Positions 7,695 through 16,310 of a stretch of 64,000 nt of DNA are shown in pieces; within the stretch, counting starts at the first letter, position 1; each line of letters starts with the position of its first letter. Both the position numbers and the translations under genes were made by a program. This DNA comes from Curtobacterium caseinilyticum. Its GTDB lineage: Bacteria > Actinomycetota > Actinomycetes > Actinomycetales > Microbacteriaceae. The stretch spans positions 248,001 to 312,000 of the forward strand of contig NZ_JAUCMN010000003.1 in NCBI RefSeq assembly GCF_030363035.1, given 5' to 3'. Under the pieces are notes generated by a model. The model was not told the origin of the DNA, did not search any database, and saw nothing but the letters and a program-made list of their open reading frames with translations.

Positions 7695-8933
7695 ATGAAG
7701 CCTGGTTCCCGCTCCACGTCCCGCAGGACCCGCGCCCTCGTCGGCGCCGTGGCAGTCGCCGCGACGGTCCCCCTCGTCCTGGCCGGTTGCTCCGGCTCCG
7801 GGAACGCCTCGTCGTCCGGAGGCGGCGGCAAGACCCTCACGATCGAGGACTACTACGACGCGAACTACGACCCCGTGTACCAGCAGTGCGCGAAGGACGT
7901 CGGCGTCACGGTGAAGATCAACCACGTCGCCGGTGCCGGCCTGATCTCGAAGGTGCTCCAGCAGGCGTCCTCGCGCACCCTGCCCGACGTGCTCATGCTC
8001 GACAACCCCGACGTGCAGCAGATCGCCGCTTCCGGCGCGCTCTCGGACCTCGCGGACTACGGCCTCGACGCGGACGACGACGTCCCCGGCGTCAAGGGCG
8101 CGAACACCTTCGAGGGCAAGCTCTACGGCCTGCAGCCGAACACGAACTCGATCGCGCTGTACTACAACAAGAAGCTGCTCGCCGACGCCGGCGTCCAGCC
8201 GCCCAAGACGTGGGACGAGCTCAAGGCCGCAGCGAAGAAGCTGACCAAGGGCTCGACCTACGGCTTCGCGATGAGCAACATCAACACGTACGAGGGCACG
8301 TGGCAGTTCCTGCCCTTCTTCTGGTCGAACGGCGGCGACGAGAAGGACATCGCCACCCCGGAGGCCGCACAGGCCCTGCAGCTCGTCCAGGACCTGCAGG
8401 CCGACGGGTCCCTGTCGAAGAGCTCGATCAACTGGGCGCAGGCCGACGTCAACAACCAGTTCATCGCCGGCAAGGCCGCGATGATGATCAACGGCCCGTG
8501 GCAGCTGCCGGCCCTGAAGAAGGCGAAGGACCTGCAGTTCGACAGCGTCCCGATCCCCACGCGCACCGGGTCCGAGACCGTCGCCCCGCTCGGCGGTGAG
8601 GCGTTCACCGTCCCGCAGACCGGGGACAAGGACAAGATGCAGCTCGCCGGCAAGTTCGTCGGGTGCCTGAACAGCGACAAGATGCAGGCCGTGCTCGCGG
8701 GCGTCAGCGGCAACGTCCCGACCAACATCGAGGTCGGCAAGGCCTGGGCGGAGGACCACGCGGACGTCGCGTCGTTCGTCACGACCGTGCAGACCGCCCG
8801 CGCCCGCACCGGTGAGCTGGGCCCGGACTGGCCCAAGGCCGCGACGAAGATCTACACCGCCGTCCAGCTCGCGCTGACGGGCAAGGCCGACCCCGAGCAG
8901 GCGCTCGAGCAGGCGCAGTCACAGAACCAGTAG
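7695..8933 (+). CDS. Sugar ABC transporter substrate-binding lipoprotein
   Basis: A 412-residue family 1 solute-binding protein. The signal peptide ends in a lipobox LVLAGC with Cys32, giving a membrane-anchored lipoprotein. Characteristic stretches are VLMLDNPDVQQIAASGALSD, YGLQPNTNSIALYYNKKLLA and FIAGKAAMMINGPWQLPALK. The start at 7695 directly precedes the charged n-region MKPGSRSTSRRTR. It is the first gene of the LacI-controlled operon 7695-12858. A stable hairpin follows it, which would let the binding protein be made in excess over the permeases. Confidence 0.95.
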   Translation: MKPGSRSTSRRTRALVGAVAVAATVPLVLAGCSGSGNASSSGGGGKTLTIEDYYDANYDPVYQQCAKDVGVTVKINHVAGAGLISKVLQQASSRTLPDVLMLDNPDVQQIAASGALSDLADYGLDADDDVPGVKGANTFEGKLYGLQPNTNSIALYYNKKLLADAGVQPPKTWDELKAAAKKLTKGSTYGFAMSNINTYEGTWQFLPFFWSNGGDEKDIATPEAAQALQLVQDLQADGSLSKSSINWAQADVNNQFIAGKAAMMINGPWQLPALKKAKDLQFDSVPIPTRTGSETVAPLGGEAFTVPQTGDKDKMQLAGKFVGCLNSDKMQAVLAGVSGNVPTNIEVGKAWAEDHADVASFVTTVQTARARTGELGPDWPKAATKIYTAVQLALTGKADPEQALEQAQSQNQ

Positions 8934-8938
8934 CGGAA

Positions 8939-8975
8939 ACGGGAGGAGCCGGTCCGCACGACCGGCTCCTCCCGT
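8939..8975 (+). terminator. Intra-operon hairpin (processing or attenuation site)
   Basis: ACGGGAGGAGCCGGT and its exact complement flank a 7-base loop CCGCACG directly after the binding-protein gene and before the first permease. The ACGGGAGG core is shared with the palindrome family. Hairpins at this place in importer operons commonly stabilise the upstream mRNA or partly terminate transcription. Confidence 0.7.
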
Positions 8976-8997
8976 CCCCAGACGCAAAGGACCTGAC

Positions 8998-9948
8998 ATG
9001 AGCGCCTCGACACAGATCCGGCCCCGGGCGACCACGCCCGCGGCCCCCGTCCGCCCCGGACAGCGCCGCGCGCGGCTCCGCTCCGGCTTCACCCGTTGGT
9101 TGTTCGTCGTCCCGGCGGCGGTGTTCGTCGCCGTCTTCTTCGGCTACCCGGTCGTCAAGAACGTCCTGATGTCGTTCCAGGACTACACGACCAAGACCTT
9201 CTTCACCGGCGAGGCCCCCTGGGTGGGCTTCGCCAACTACGCCGCGGTGTTCTCGAGCAGCGTCTTCACGACGAGCGTCGTCAACACCGCCCTGTTCACC
9301 GCTGGCTCGATCGTGCTGCAGTTCGTGCTCGGCCTCGGCCTCGCACTGTTCTTCCGGCGGCACTTCCCGCTGTCGGGCTTCCTCCGCGGGCTGCTCCTCC
9401 TGCCGTGGCTGCTCCCCCTCATCGCGTCGAGCGCGGTGTGGAAGTGGCTCCTCGACCAGGACAGCGGTGCCCTCAACCAGCTGCTCGGCGTCGTCGGCAT
9501 CGGCCCGGTCCCCTGGCTGGTCAGCCCGAGCCTGGCGCTCATCGCGGTCATCGGCGTCAACGTCTGGCTCGGCATCCCCTTCAACACGACGATCCTCTAC
9601 AGCGGCCTGCAGTCCGTGCCGCCGGAGCTCTACGAGGCCGGCGCGCTCGACGGCGCCACCGGGTTCAAGGCCTTCTGGTACATCACCTGGCCGAGCATCC
9701 GGTCGGTCGTCAGCGTGGTGATCGTGCTCGGGGTCGTCTACACGCTGAAGGTGGTCGACATCATCCTCGGCCTGACCGGTGGCGGTCCGGCGAACTCGAC
9801 CCAGACGCTCGCCACGAACGCCTACCACCAGTCGTTCATCAACTTCCAGTTCGGCATCGGAGCCGCGGTGAGCAACGTGCTCATCGTCGTCTCGTTCGTC
9901 TTCGCGATGATCTACATCGCGATCTCCCGGAAGGCGGTCGACGAATGA
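8998..9948 (+). CDS. Carbohydrate ABC transporter permease (MalF type)
   Basis: A 316-residue sugar permease with a basic cytoplasmic N terminus and six hydrophobic segments, the first around WLFVVPAAVFVAVFFGYPVV. The EAA loop reads YEAGALDGATGFKAFWYITW. It ends with an ATGA overlap with the next permease, so the pair is translationally coupled. It forms the channel together with the protein at 9945-10835 and receives substrate from the lipoprotein at 7695. As for the other importer, no ATPase gene is present in the operon. Confidence 0.95.
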   Translation: MSASTQIRPRATTPAAPVRPGQRRARLRSGFTRWLFVVPAAVFVAVFFGYPVVKNVLMSFQDYTTKTFFTGEAPWVGFANYAAVFSSSVFTTSVVNTALFTAGSIVLQFVLGLGLALFFRRHFPLSGFLRGLLLLPWLLPLIASSAVWKWLLDQDSGALNQLLGVVGIGPVPWLVSPSLALIAVIGVNVWLGIPFNTTILYSGLQSVPPELYEAGALDGATGFKAFWYITWPSIRSVVSVVIVLGVVYTLKVVDIILGLTGGGPANSTQTLATNAYHQSFINFQFGIGAAVSNVLIVVSFVFAMIYIAISRKAVDE

Positions 9949-10835
9949 GCGTCGGACTCGCAGGCAGGACCGTCACCGCGACCCGCGCGATCACGACGTC
10001 GAGGGGCGAGCGCACCCGCCGCCCGCGTGGGTCCGGGCGTCAGCTCCCGTTCACGATCCTCGGCATCGTGTTCCTCGCGATCATGATCTTCCCCGTCTAC
10101 TGGATGGTGAACACGAGCCTCCAGGCCACCTCGGGTGCGGCGACGGCGACCTGGTTCCCGTGGAACCCGACCTTCGCCGGCTACCGCGCGGCGTTCTCCC
10201 AGCAGGGGCAGAACTTCGTCTCGAGCATGATCATCGGCCTCGGCACCGTCGTCCTGACGCTCGCGGTCGCCACCCCGGCGGCGTACGGACTCGCCCGCTT
10301 CCGGATGCGCGGCACGAGGACACTGCTGCTCGTGCTGCTCATCACGCAGATGATCCCGGGCATCGTCATCGCGAACGCCCTGTACACCCTGTTCAACAAC
10401 GTGGGACTGCTCAACAGCTACGTCGGGCTCATCCTCGCCGACAGCGCCGTGCAGGTGCCCTTCGCGATCCTGCTCATGCGGGCGTTCATGGAGTCGATCC
10501 CGCCGAGCCTGGTCGAGGCCGCGCTCGTCGACGGCGCGAACGACCTCCGGGCGTTCGTCTCGATCGTGCTGCCGATCAGCCGGAACGCCATCGTCACCGC
10601 TGCGCTGTTCACGTTCCTCGGCGCGTGGGGCGACTTCCTCATCGCCCTCACCCTGACCTCCACCGACGCCGTCCGTCCGATCACGCTCGGCATCTACAAC
10701 TACATCGGTTCGAACGTCACCGACTGGGGGCCCGTGATGGCCACGTCCGTCCTCGCCTCGCTGCCGGCGGCCGTGCTCCTCATCGTTGCCCAGCGCTACA
10801 TCTCCGCGGGTGCGCTCGGCGGTGCCGTCAAGTGA
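9945..10835 (+). CDS. Carbohydrate ABC transporter permease (MalG type)
   Basis: A 296-residue MalG-type permease, starting at an ATG that overlaps the previous stop codon. Six hydrophobic segments begin with FTILGIVFLAIMIFPVYWMV; the EAA loop is VEAALVDGANDLRAFVSIVL, and the C terminus GALGGAVK is typical. It partners the permease at 8998. The ThuA-like and oxidoreductase genes downstream suggest the imported compound is a sugar or polyol whose breakdown includes an oxidation step. Confidence 0.95.
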   Translation: MSVGLAGRTVTATRAITTSRGERTRRPRGSGRQLPFTILGIVFLAIMIFPVYWMVNTSLQATSGAATATWFPWNPTFAGYRAAFSQQGQNFVSSMIIGLGTVVLTLAVATPAAYGLARFRMRGTRTLLLVLLITQMIPGIVIANALYTLFNNVGLLNSYVGLILADSAVQVPFAILLMRAFMESIPPSLVEAALVDGANDLRAFVSIVLPISRNAIVTAALFTFLGAWGDFLIALTLTSTDAVRPITLGIYNYIGSNVTDWGPVMATSVLASLPAAVLLIVAQRYISAGALGGAVK

Positions 10836-10876
10836 CGCACCACCAGCCCCCGTCCTCCCGTCCAGAAAGGCCCACC

Positions 10877-11740
10877 ATGACCACCACTCCGCTGCGCATC
10901 ACCGTCTGGGGCGAGAACGTCCACGAGCAGGTCGAGCCGCACGTCGCCGAGCGGTACCCCGACGGCATGCACGGCGCGATCGCCGACGGCATCCGCGAGA
11001 ACCTGCCGGACGCCGTCGTCCGGACGGCCACGATGCAGGAGCCCGAGCACGGTCTGACCGACGCGGTGCTCGCCGAGACCGACGTCCTGACCTGGTGGGG
11101 GCACGCCGCCCACGCCGACGTCGACGACGCCGTGGTCGACCGCGTGCACAAGCACGTGCTGTCCGGCATGGGCCTCGTCGTCCTGCACTCCGGCCACTGG
11201 TCGAAGATCTTCGGCAAGCTGATGGGCACCACGTGCACCCTGCGCTGGCGGAGCGAGCACGACCAGGAGCTCGTCTGGACCGTCAACCCGCAGCACCCGA
11301 TCACGCGCGGTGTCCCCAACCCGATCGTCATCCCTGAGCAGGAGATGTACGGCGAGTACTTCGACGTACCGACCCCCGACGAGCTGATCTTCATCTCCGG
11401 TTTCACCGGTGGCGAGGTCTTCCGGAGCGGCATGACCTACCGCCGAGGGTTCGGGAAGATCTTCTACTTCTCCCCCGGCGACCAGGACTTCCCCGTGTAC
11501 CACCACCCGGACGTCCGCCGGGTCGTGGCGAACGGTGCCGAGTGGGCGCGTCCGGAGCGGGAGCGCGAGCTCCCGACCCTCCGCCGCTACGACCTCGGCG
11601 AGTACTTCGACGGCCAGCACTACCGCGGTCCGTTCGACGACGCCCCCGAGGACGAGGACGCCACGCCCACCGAGACCGGCGCGGCGACCGGAGCCGCCGA
11701 GCCCGCCGAGACCGCCGAGACCGCCGAGGCCCGCGCATGA
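10877..11740 (+). CDS. ThuA-like domain protein
   Basis: A 287-residue cytoplasmic protein of the ThuA/trehalose-utilisation superfamily, a flavodoxin- or amidotransferase-like fold. Recognisable blocks are LRITVWGENVHEQ, DVLTWWGHAAHADVDD, GMGLVVLHSGHWSKIFGKLM, HPITRGVPNPIVIPEQEMYG and GFGKIFYFSPGDQDFPVYHH. In rhizobia ThuA works with ThuB in oxidising trehalose-type disaccharides to 3-keto derivatives; the pairing here with a Gfo/Idh/MocA oxidoreductase (ATGA overlap) suggests a comparable keto-sugar route, which is inference. The last 35 residues are Ala/Glu/Thr-rich and probably disordered. Confidence 0.9.
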   Translation: MTTTPLRITVWGENVHEQVEPHVAERYPDGMHGAIADGIRENLPDAVVRTATMQEPEHGLTDAVLAETDVLTWWGHAAHADVDDAVVDRVHKHVLSGMGLVVLHSGHWSKIFGKLMGTTCTLRWRSEHDQELVWTVNPQHPITRGVPNPIVIPEQEMYGEYFDVPTPDELIFISGFTGGEVFRSGMTYRRGFGKIFYFSPGDQDFPVYHHPDVRRVVANGAEWARPERERELPTLRRYDLGEYFDGQHYRGPFDDAPEDEDATPTETGAATGAAEPAETAETAEARA

Positions 11741-12858
11741 CCGACCGCGCCCCCCTGCGGGTCGTCCAGGTCGGTGCCGGCGGGATGGGCCGCGCCTGGC
11801 TCAGCACCGTCGCCGCCGACCCGGACGTCGAGCTCGTCGGCGTCGTCGACCTCGACCTCGATGCCGCACGCGCCGGTGCCGAGCTCGCCGGGGCACCGAC
11901 GATCCCGGTCGGCCGCGACCTGCCCGCGCTCCTGGCCGACACCGGCGCCGAGGCCGTCCTCGACATCACGGTGCCGGTCGCGCACCACCCGGTGACGATG
12001 GACGCCCTGCATGCCGGCCTGCCGGTCCTCGGCGAGAAGCCCGCGGCGCAGACCGTCGCCGAGGCGCTCTCGCTCGCCGCGGCGGCCGAGGCCACCGGGC
12101 AGCTGTTCATGGTGTCGCAGTCCCGCCGTTACAACGACCAGCTCGTCGCGTTCCGGCAGCACGTGCGGGCCCTCGGCGCGATCGGTGGGCTCGACACGCG
12201 CTTCGCCAAGGCCCCGCACTTCGGCGGCTTCCGCGAGGAGATGGACGACGTCCTGCTCCTCGACATGGCGATCCACGCGTTCGACTCCGCTCGCTACGTG
12301 CTCGAGCGCGACCCGGTGTCGGTGTACTGCGAGTCGTGGAACCCGTCGTGGTCGTGGTACCGGGGCGACGCGAACGCCGCGGCGGTCTTCACGTTCGAGG
12401 ACGACGTCCGCTACGTCTACGACGGCTCGTGGTGCACGCCCGGCGACGAGACGTCGTGGAACGGGACCTGGCACGCGTCCGGCGAAGCGGGCACGGCTGC
12501 CTGGGACGGCGACCACGACCCCACGAGCGTCGTCGACGGCGCCGACGGCTCCCCCGAGCCCGCGCCCGGCGTGGGCACCGAGATCGCCGGCGCGCTGGCG
12601 TCGTTCGTGCGGGCGGTCCGGAGCGGCACGGTGCCGGACGGCGAGGTGCACGGCAACGTGATGAGCCTGGTGATGGTGGACGCGGCGATCGCGTCGGCCC
12701 GGTCCGGGCAGCGCGTGGTCATCGACGACGTGCTCGAGCAGGCGCACGCCACGGCGATCGAGGTCGAACGGGACGACGCCGTCCGTGAGCGGCTCGCCGC
12801 GTGGACCTCGGTCCGGCAGGCGCTCGCCAGCGCGCCGGACCGGACACCCGCAGGCTGA
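11737..12858 (+). CDS. Gfo/Idh/MocA-family oxidoreductase
   Basis: A 373-residue NAD(P)-dependent sugar dehydrogenase-type protein. The N-terminal Rossmann fold shows VVQVGAGGMGRAW, and the family's catalytic EKP motif appears as GEKPAAQT. The C-terminal substrate domain has MDDVLLLDMAIHAFDSARYV. It starts inside the stop codon of the ThuA-like gene and is the last gene of the operon. The likely role is oxidation of the sugar imported by the upstream transporter; substrate and cofactor preference are not visible. Confidence 0.93.
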   Translation: MTDRAPLRVVQVGAGGMGRAWLSTVAADPDVELVGVVDLDLDAARAGAELAGAPTIPVGRDLPALLADTGAEAVLDITVPVAHHPVTMDALHAGLPVLGEKPAAQTVAEALSLAAAAEATGQLFMVSQSRRYNDQLVAFRQHVRALGAIGGLDTRFAKAPHFGGFREEMDDVLLLDMAIHAFDSARYVLERDPVSVYCESWNPSWSWYRGDANAAAVFTFEDDVRYVYDGSWCTPGDETSWNGTWHASGEAGTAAWDGDHDPTSVVDGADGSPEPAPGVGTEIAGALASFVRAVRSGTVPDGEVHGNVMSLVMVDAAIASARSGQRVVIDDVLEQAHATAIEVERDDAVRERLAAWTSVRQALASAPDRTPAG

Positions 12859-12867
12859 CGCACGCAG

Positions 12868-12917
12868 GGACGGACGGGAGGCGCGGTGCCAGCTGGCACC
12901 GCGCCTCCCGTCCGTCC
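12868..12917. terminator. Perfect 50-bp palindrome, terminator-like (family copy 3)
   Basis: Two exact 25-base arms beginning GGACGGACGGGAGGCGCGG meet without a loop at CCAG/CTGG. It begins 10 bp after the oxidoreductase stop codon and closes the import operon. There is no T-tract. The inner GGTGCCAGCTGGCACC is shared with copies at 18843 and 54282. Confidence 0.8.
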
Positions 12918-12964
12918 GCGCGCGCTCGGCGCGACCGCGCAGAACGGGCGTACCAGGCGGAACC

Positions 12965-13001
12965 GGGCGTACCGGGTGGTTCGTTCCGACCCGGTACGCC
13001 C
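12965..13001. promoter_or_regulatory. Hairpin upstream of the sensor kinase
   Basis: GGGCGTACCGGGT and its exact complement flank an 11-base loop. A further direct copy CGGGCGTACC lies just before it. It falls in the 258-bp gap between the operon end and the kinase start and could be a regulator site or a leader structure. Confidence 0.4.
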
Positions 13002-13116
13002 GATCCCGCTTTCCATTGCACCCTCGATGGGAAGGAACGAGCACCCGGACCGGACGTGCTCGTCCGGCAGCCGCGGCGGAGACGCGAGCGTCGCTCGCGG
13101 CGGCTACGGTTGCCCC

Positions 13117-14490
13117 GTGCACGGACAACGGTCGTCGGACAGCGGGACGTGCCCGGTACCCGTCGTGCTCGTCGCCGCGGACCCCCGCCGCCGCACGCGC
13201 CGGACCCCCTGGCGGCGCGTCCTGGTCGGTGTCGTCCTGGCCGCGGTCCTCGGCGGCGGTGCCGTGGCGACCGCCGGCACCCTCGTGTCGCAACGGGTCG
13301 CCGAGTCCTTCGCGGTGCGCGACGCCACTGCGGACACCGCCGCACTCGCCCGGGTCGTGGTCGAGCCCGCGCTCTCCGACGCCGTGGACGACCCGGCGGC
13401 GAGCGCCCGGGACCGGGCGGCGGCCCTGACCCGTCTCGACGACGCCCTCGCCGGGGAGGTCCGTGGCGGGTCCACCGTGCGGATGAAGCTCTGGGCGGCG
13501 GACGGCACCGTGCTCTGGTCCGACGAACCCCGGCTGGTCGGTGAGCGGTTCCCGCTGTCCGACGAGGACCTCGAGGCCCTGCGGACCGACCGCTCCGACG
13601 CCGAGGTGTCCGACCTGGACGAGCCGGAGAACCGCTACGAACGCGGGCACGGACCACTGCTCGAGGCGTACCAGGCGGTGCACACACCCTCCGGCGAGGC
13701 CCTGCTGTTCGAGGCCTACCGCCCGTACGACCAGGTCCTCGCCCGCGCCGCCGACCTGCGTGCCGCCTTCGCCGCGCTGGCGTTCGGCACGGTCGGGGTC
13801 GTGCTCGTGCTGCTCGTCCCGCTGCTGCTGTGGCTGCTCGTGCGGATCCGTTCCGGGCAGCGGCAGCGCGAACGGCTGCTCGGCCGTGCCCTCGACGCCG
13901 AGGTCGCGGAGCGGCGGCGGCTCGCGCGCGAGCTGCACGACGGCCCGGTGCAGGACGTCGCCGGGCTCGCACTGTCCCTCGGCGCGGTCCCCGAGACCCG
14001 GGCCGCCGCGACGACCCTCCGCGCGGCCGTGTCGTCGCTCCGGACCTCGATGTCGACCATCCGACCGGCGGCTCCGGAGCGGGACGGCCTGCGTGCGGCG
14101 CTCGACGACGCCTGCGCCCGTGCGCGGGGAGCCGGCGTGGAGACGGTGCTCGACGTCCCGGACGCGGTCGAGGCATCGTCCGCGGCGCTGACCGCCGCCG
14201 TGCGGTTCGTCCGCGAGGCGGTCTGGAACGCGGCGCAGCACGCGCGGGCCTCCCGCATCGACGTGCGGGTGCGGGCGGTCGGGTCGGACCTCCGGGTGTC
14301 CGTCACCGACGACGGGAGCGGCTTCGACCCCGCGCTCCTGGACGCGCCGTCACGACCGGGGCACCTCGGCACGACGCTACTGCGCGAGGTCGCGGAGGAC
14401 ACCGGCGGTGCGCTCGAGCTCCGGACCGCACCGGGTGCCGGGACGACGTGGCAGCTCACGGTGCCCACCGCGACCGAGGCCCTGCGGTGA
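13117..14490 (+). CDS. Two-component sensor histidine kinase (NarL-partner, HisKA_3 type)
   Basis: A membrane sensor kinase of about 457 residues. Two transmembrane segments (about 34-54 and 217-243) enclose a 160-residue extracytoplasmic sensing region without a recognisable domain. The phosphoacceptor motif RRRLARELHDGPVQD places His274 in the HisKA_3 class. The ATPase domain shows the N-box FVREAVWNAAQHARAS (Asn371) and DDGSGF. The GTG start at 13117 is the best in-frame choice but is not certain, since no strong ribosome-binding site is visible. It overlaps the response regulator by GTGA. The stimulus is unknown; the secreted protein at 15205 is a plausible target. Confidence 0.92.
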   Translation: MHGQRSSDSGTCPVPVVLVAADPRRRTRRTPWRRVLVGVVLAAVLGGGAVATAGTLVSQRVAESFAVRDATADTAALARVVVEPALSDAVDDPAASARDRAAALTRLDDALAGEVRGGSTVRMKLWAADGTVLWSDEPRLVGERFPLSDEDLEALRTDRSDAEVSDLDEPENRYERGHGPLLEAYQAVHTPSGEALLFEAYRPYDQVLARAADLRAAFAALAFGTVGVVLVLLVPLLLWLLVRIRSGQRQRERLLGRALDAEVAERRRLARELHDGPVQDVAGLALSLGAVPETRAAATTLRAAVSSLRTSMSTIRPAAPERDGLRAALDDACARARGAGVETVLDVPDAVEASSAALTAAVRFVREAVWNAAQHARASRIDVRVRAVGSDLRVSVTDDGSGFDPALLDAPSRPGHLGTTLLREVAEDTGGALELRTAPGAGTTWQLTVPTATEALR

Positions 14491-15101
14491 GGGTCCTGCT
14501 GGTCGACGACCACGCCCTCGTGCGTCAGGGGCTGCGCGCCGTGCTCGCGACGACGGACGACTGCACGGTGGTCGGCGAGGCGGCGACCGGTGAGGAGGCC
14601 GTCGACCGCGCCGCCGAGACCGCGCCCGACGTCGTCGTGATGGACCTGTCGATGCCCGGCGAGGGCGGGGTCGTCGCGACCGCACGGCTGCGGACCGCGA
14701 TGCCCGCCGTCCGGGTGCTCGTGCTGACGACCTTCTCGGACGACCGCCGCGTGCGGGACGCACTGGCCGCCGGTGCCACCGGGTACCTGCTGAAGGACGC
14801 CGCTCCCGAGGACGTCGTGGCCGCCGTCCGCGCCGCCGCCCGCGACGAGACGCCCATCGACCCGCGGGTGGCACGGGCGCTCCTGCCCGGAGCCGTCCCG
14901 CGCGACGACGGGCCCGACCTGCCGCCGCGGGAGCGCGACGTGCTGGTCCGGATCGCCCGCGGCCTGTCGAACCGGCAGATCGCGACGGAGCTGGGCATCG
15001 CGGAGCGCACCGTGAAGGTGCACGTCGGGTCGCTCTTCCGGCGCATCGGCGTCGGGGACCGGACGAGTGCGGCGCTCTGGGCGCGCGACCACGGCTGGTG
15101 A
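14487..15101 (+). CDS. NarL/FixJ-family response regulator
   Basis: A 204-residue response regulator. The receiver domain has the acidic pair Asp7-Asp8, the phosphorylation site Asp53 in VVMDLSMPG, Thr81 and Lys103 (GYLLKDA). The output domain is a LuxR-type helix-turn-helix, LPPRERDVLVRIARGLSNRQ followed by IATELGIAERTVKVHVGSLF. The GTG start overlaps the kinase stop codon, so the pair is translationally coupled. A 12-bp palindrome 4 bp after its stop codon may be its own binding site. Confidence 0.96.
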   Translation: MRVLLVDDHALVRQGLRAVLATTDDCTVVGEAATGEEAVDRAAETAPDVVVMDLSMPGEGGVVATARLRTAMPAVRVLVLTTFSDDRRVRDALAAGATGYLLKDAAPEDVVAAVRAAARDETPIDPRVARALLPGAVPRDDGPDLPPRERDVLVRIARGLSNRQIATELGIAERTVKVHVGSLFRRIGVGDRTSAALWARDHGW

Positions 15102-15104
15102 GCG

Positions 15105-15116
15105 GGTACTAGTACC
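15105..15116. promoter_or_regulatory. Palindrome GGTACTAGTACC
   Basis: A perfect 12-bp palindrome lies between the response regulator and the secreted-protein gene at 15205, the right place for a site of the adjacent NarL-type regulator. It is AT-rich relative to its surroundings. Confidence 0.45.
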
Positions 15117-15204
15117 AAGGTCCGATGGTGCCCGCGCGGCGATCGGGCGACGATCGTCCCCGAGGGACGCACCGTCCCGGACCGTCGCCCCCAGGAGGCA
15201 CACC

Positions 15205-16074
15205 ATGCACACCCAGCACCGCTCCGCCGGCATCGCCGCGATCGTCGCCCTCGGCGCCGTCGCCGCGGCCGCCCTCGTCGGGGTCTCCCCCGCGAACGCG
15301 TCCGGCAAGACCTCGACGGGCGGCGACTACGCCGTCACGGTGAACGGCACGACGACGAACCCGGCCGTCGGCAAGGACCTCAAGCTCCGGGACGTCGCCG
15401 TCTCGGGCACGATCGCGGTCCGGGGCAAGCACAACGGCTTCGACATCCGCGTCGCCGACCTCGGCGTGTACGACTACACGCTGACCGGCGCTCCGGACAC
15501 GCAGCGGATGGTGACGAAGCCGACCGTGGTCTTCGCGTCGAAGGTCCCGTCGCTCACGCCGGCGCAGCTGTCCGGCACGAAGCTGTCCTCGCTCGAGGTC
15601 CGTGACGACACCCTCGTCGCGATCTTCGGCACCGGTGCCGGCAAGTTCAAGATCCAGGCGAAGGACGGCGCCCAGGGCGGCATCTTCCAGATGGAGACCG
15701 AGTTCGCCCAGCCGGTGACGTTCACGCACACGCTCGGTGCCGGCCTGTTCTACTTCACGAACCCGTACACCGGGAAGATCAACTTCGGCGACGGTGTCCC
15801 GGCGGTGCCCTCGGGCAGCGACGCGCACCAGATGCTGCTCGGCAAGGACAGCCCGCAGGTCGCGACGAAGACCTCGCAGACCGCGACCACGACGACCTGG
15901 ACCGTGCAGCCCGGCGGCCGCCTCGGCGGGGTGCTCGGCGAGGACGCGGTCGAGCTGTCCCAGGGTGCGACGAACTGCACGAGCGACTGCCAGGCGCAGA
16001 ACCAGGTCCGCGGCTCCCTGCCGGTCCCGCCGGACCCGGTGGACCCGCAGCCGCTGCGCGTCGCGACCCGCTGA
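15205..16074 (+). CDS. Secreted protein of unknown function
   Basis: A 289-residue exported protein. A strong AGGAGG precedes the ATG at 15205. The signal peptide (MHTQHRSAGIAAIVALGAVA to about residue 32, cleavage near ANA) is followed by a Thr/Gly/Lys-rich, beta-strand-like body with no known motif; a pair of cysteines occurs in ATNCTSDCQAQ near the end. It follows the two-component system by 103 bp and a palindromic site, so it may be its target. I do not recognise a family beyond a generic secreted actinobacterial protein, possibly of the HtaA-like all-beta type (weak). Confidence 0.75.
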   Translation: MHTQHRSAGIAAIVALGAVAAAALVGVSPANASGKTSTGGDYAVTVNGTTTNPAVGKDLKLRDVAVSGTIAVRGKHNGFDIRVADLGVYDYTLTGAPDTQRMVTKPTVVFASKVPSLTPAQLSGTKLSSLEVRDDTLVAIFGTGAGKFKIQAKDGAQGGIFQMETEFAQPVTFTHTLGAGLFYFTNPYTGKINFGDGVPAVPSGSDAHQMLLGKDSPQVATKTSQTATTTTWTVQPGGRLGGVLGEDAVELSQGATNCTSDCQAQNQVRGSLPVPPDPVDPQPLRVATR

Positions 16075-16105
16075 CGCCGATCGCGACCGGCGGGTCCGCC
16101 ACCGA

Positions 16106-16162
16106 GGCTCGCGCTCAGCGACGTCTCTCGCGCCGGAGCGCCCGAGGAACGTCGCGCGAGCC
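16106..16162. terminator. Interrupted inverted repeat after the secreted-protein gene
   Basis: GGCTCGCGC (16106-16114) pairs with GCGCGAGCC (16154-16162), and GACGT/ACGTC extends the stem with a bulge. It is about 30 bp after the stop codon at 16074 and is a plausible terminator. The rest of the 236-bp gap up to 16310 holds the leader of the next gene, with no other clear signal. Confidence 0.45.
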
Positions 16163-16310
16163 GAGTCTCGGGCCGGCGGCGGAGGCGCGGGAGACGGGGC
16201 TGTGCGTCCTGACAGTTCCACCGCCGTACGACCGCCCGAAACCTGTGGGACAACTCAGCACGGTCGGATGTCCGAGGCCCCCACGAGGGGGTCACGACGA
16301 CAAGGACACC

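Noticed and set aside
11620..14241. A 873-codon minus-strand frame opposite the oxidoreductase and kinase genes
   Set aside because: It runs antisense through two well-supported genes and a 50-bp palindrome and has no recognisable domain.
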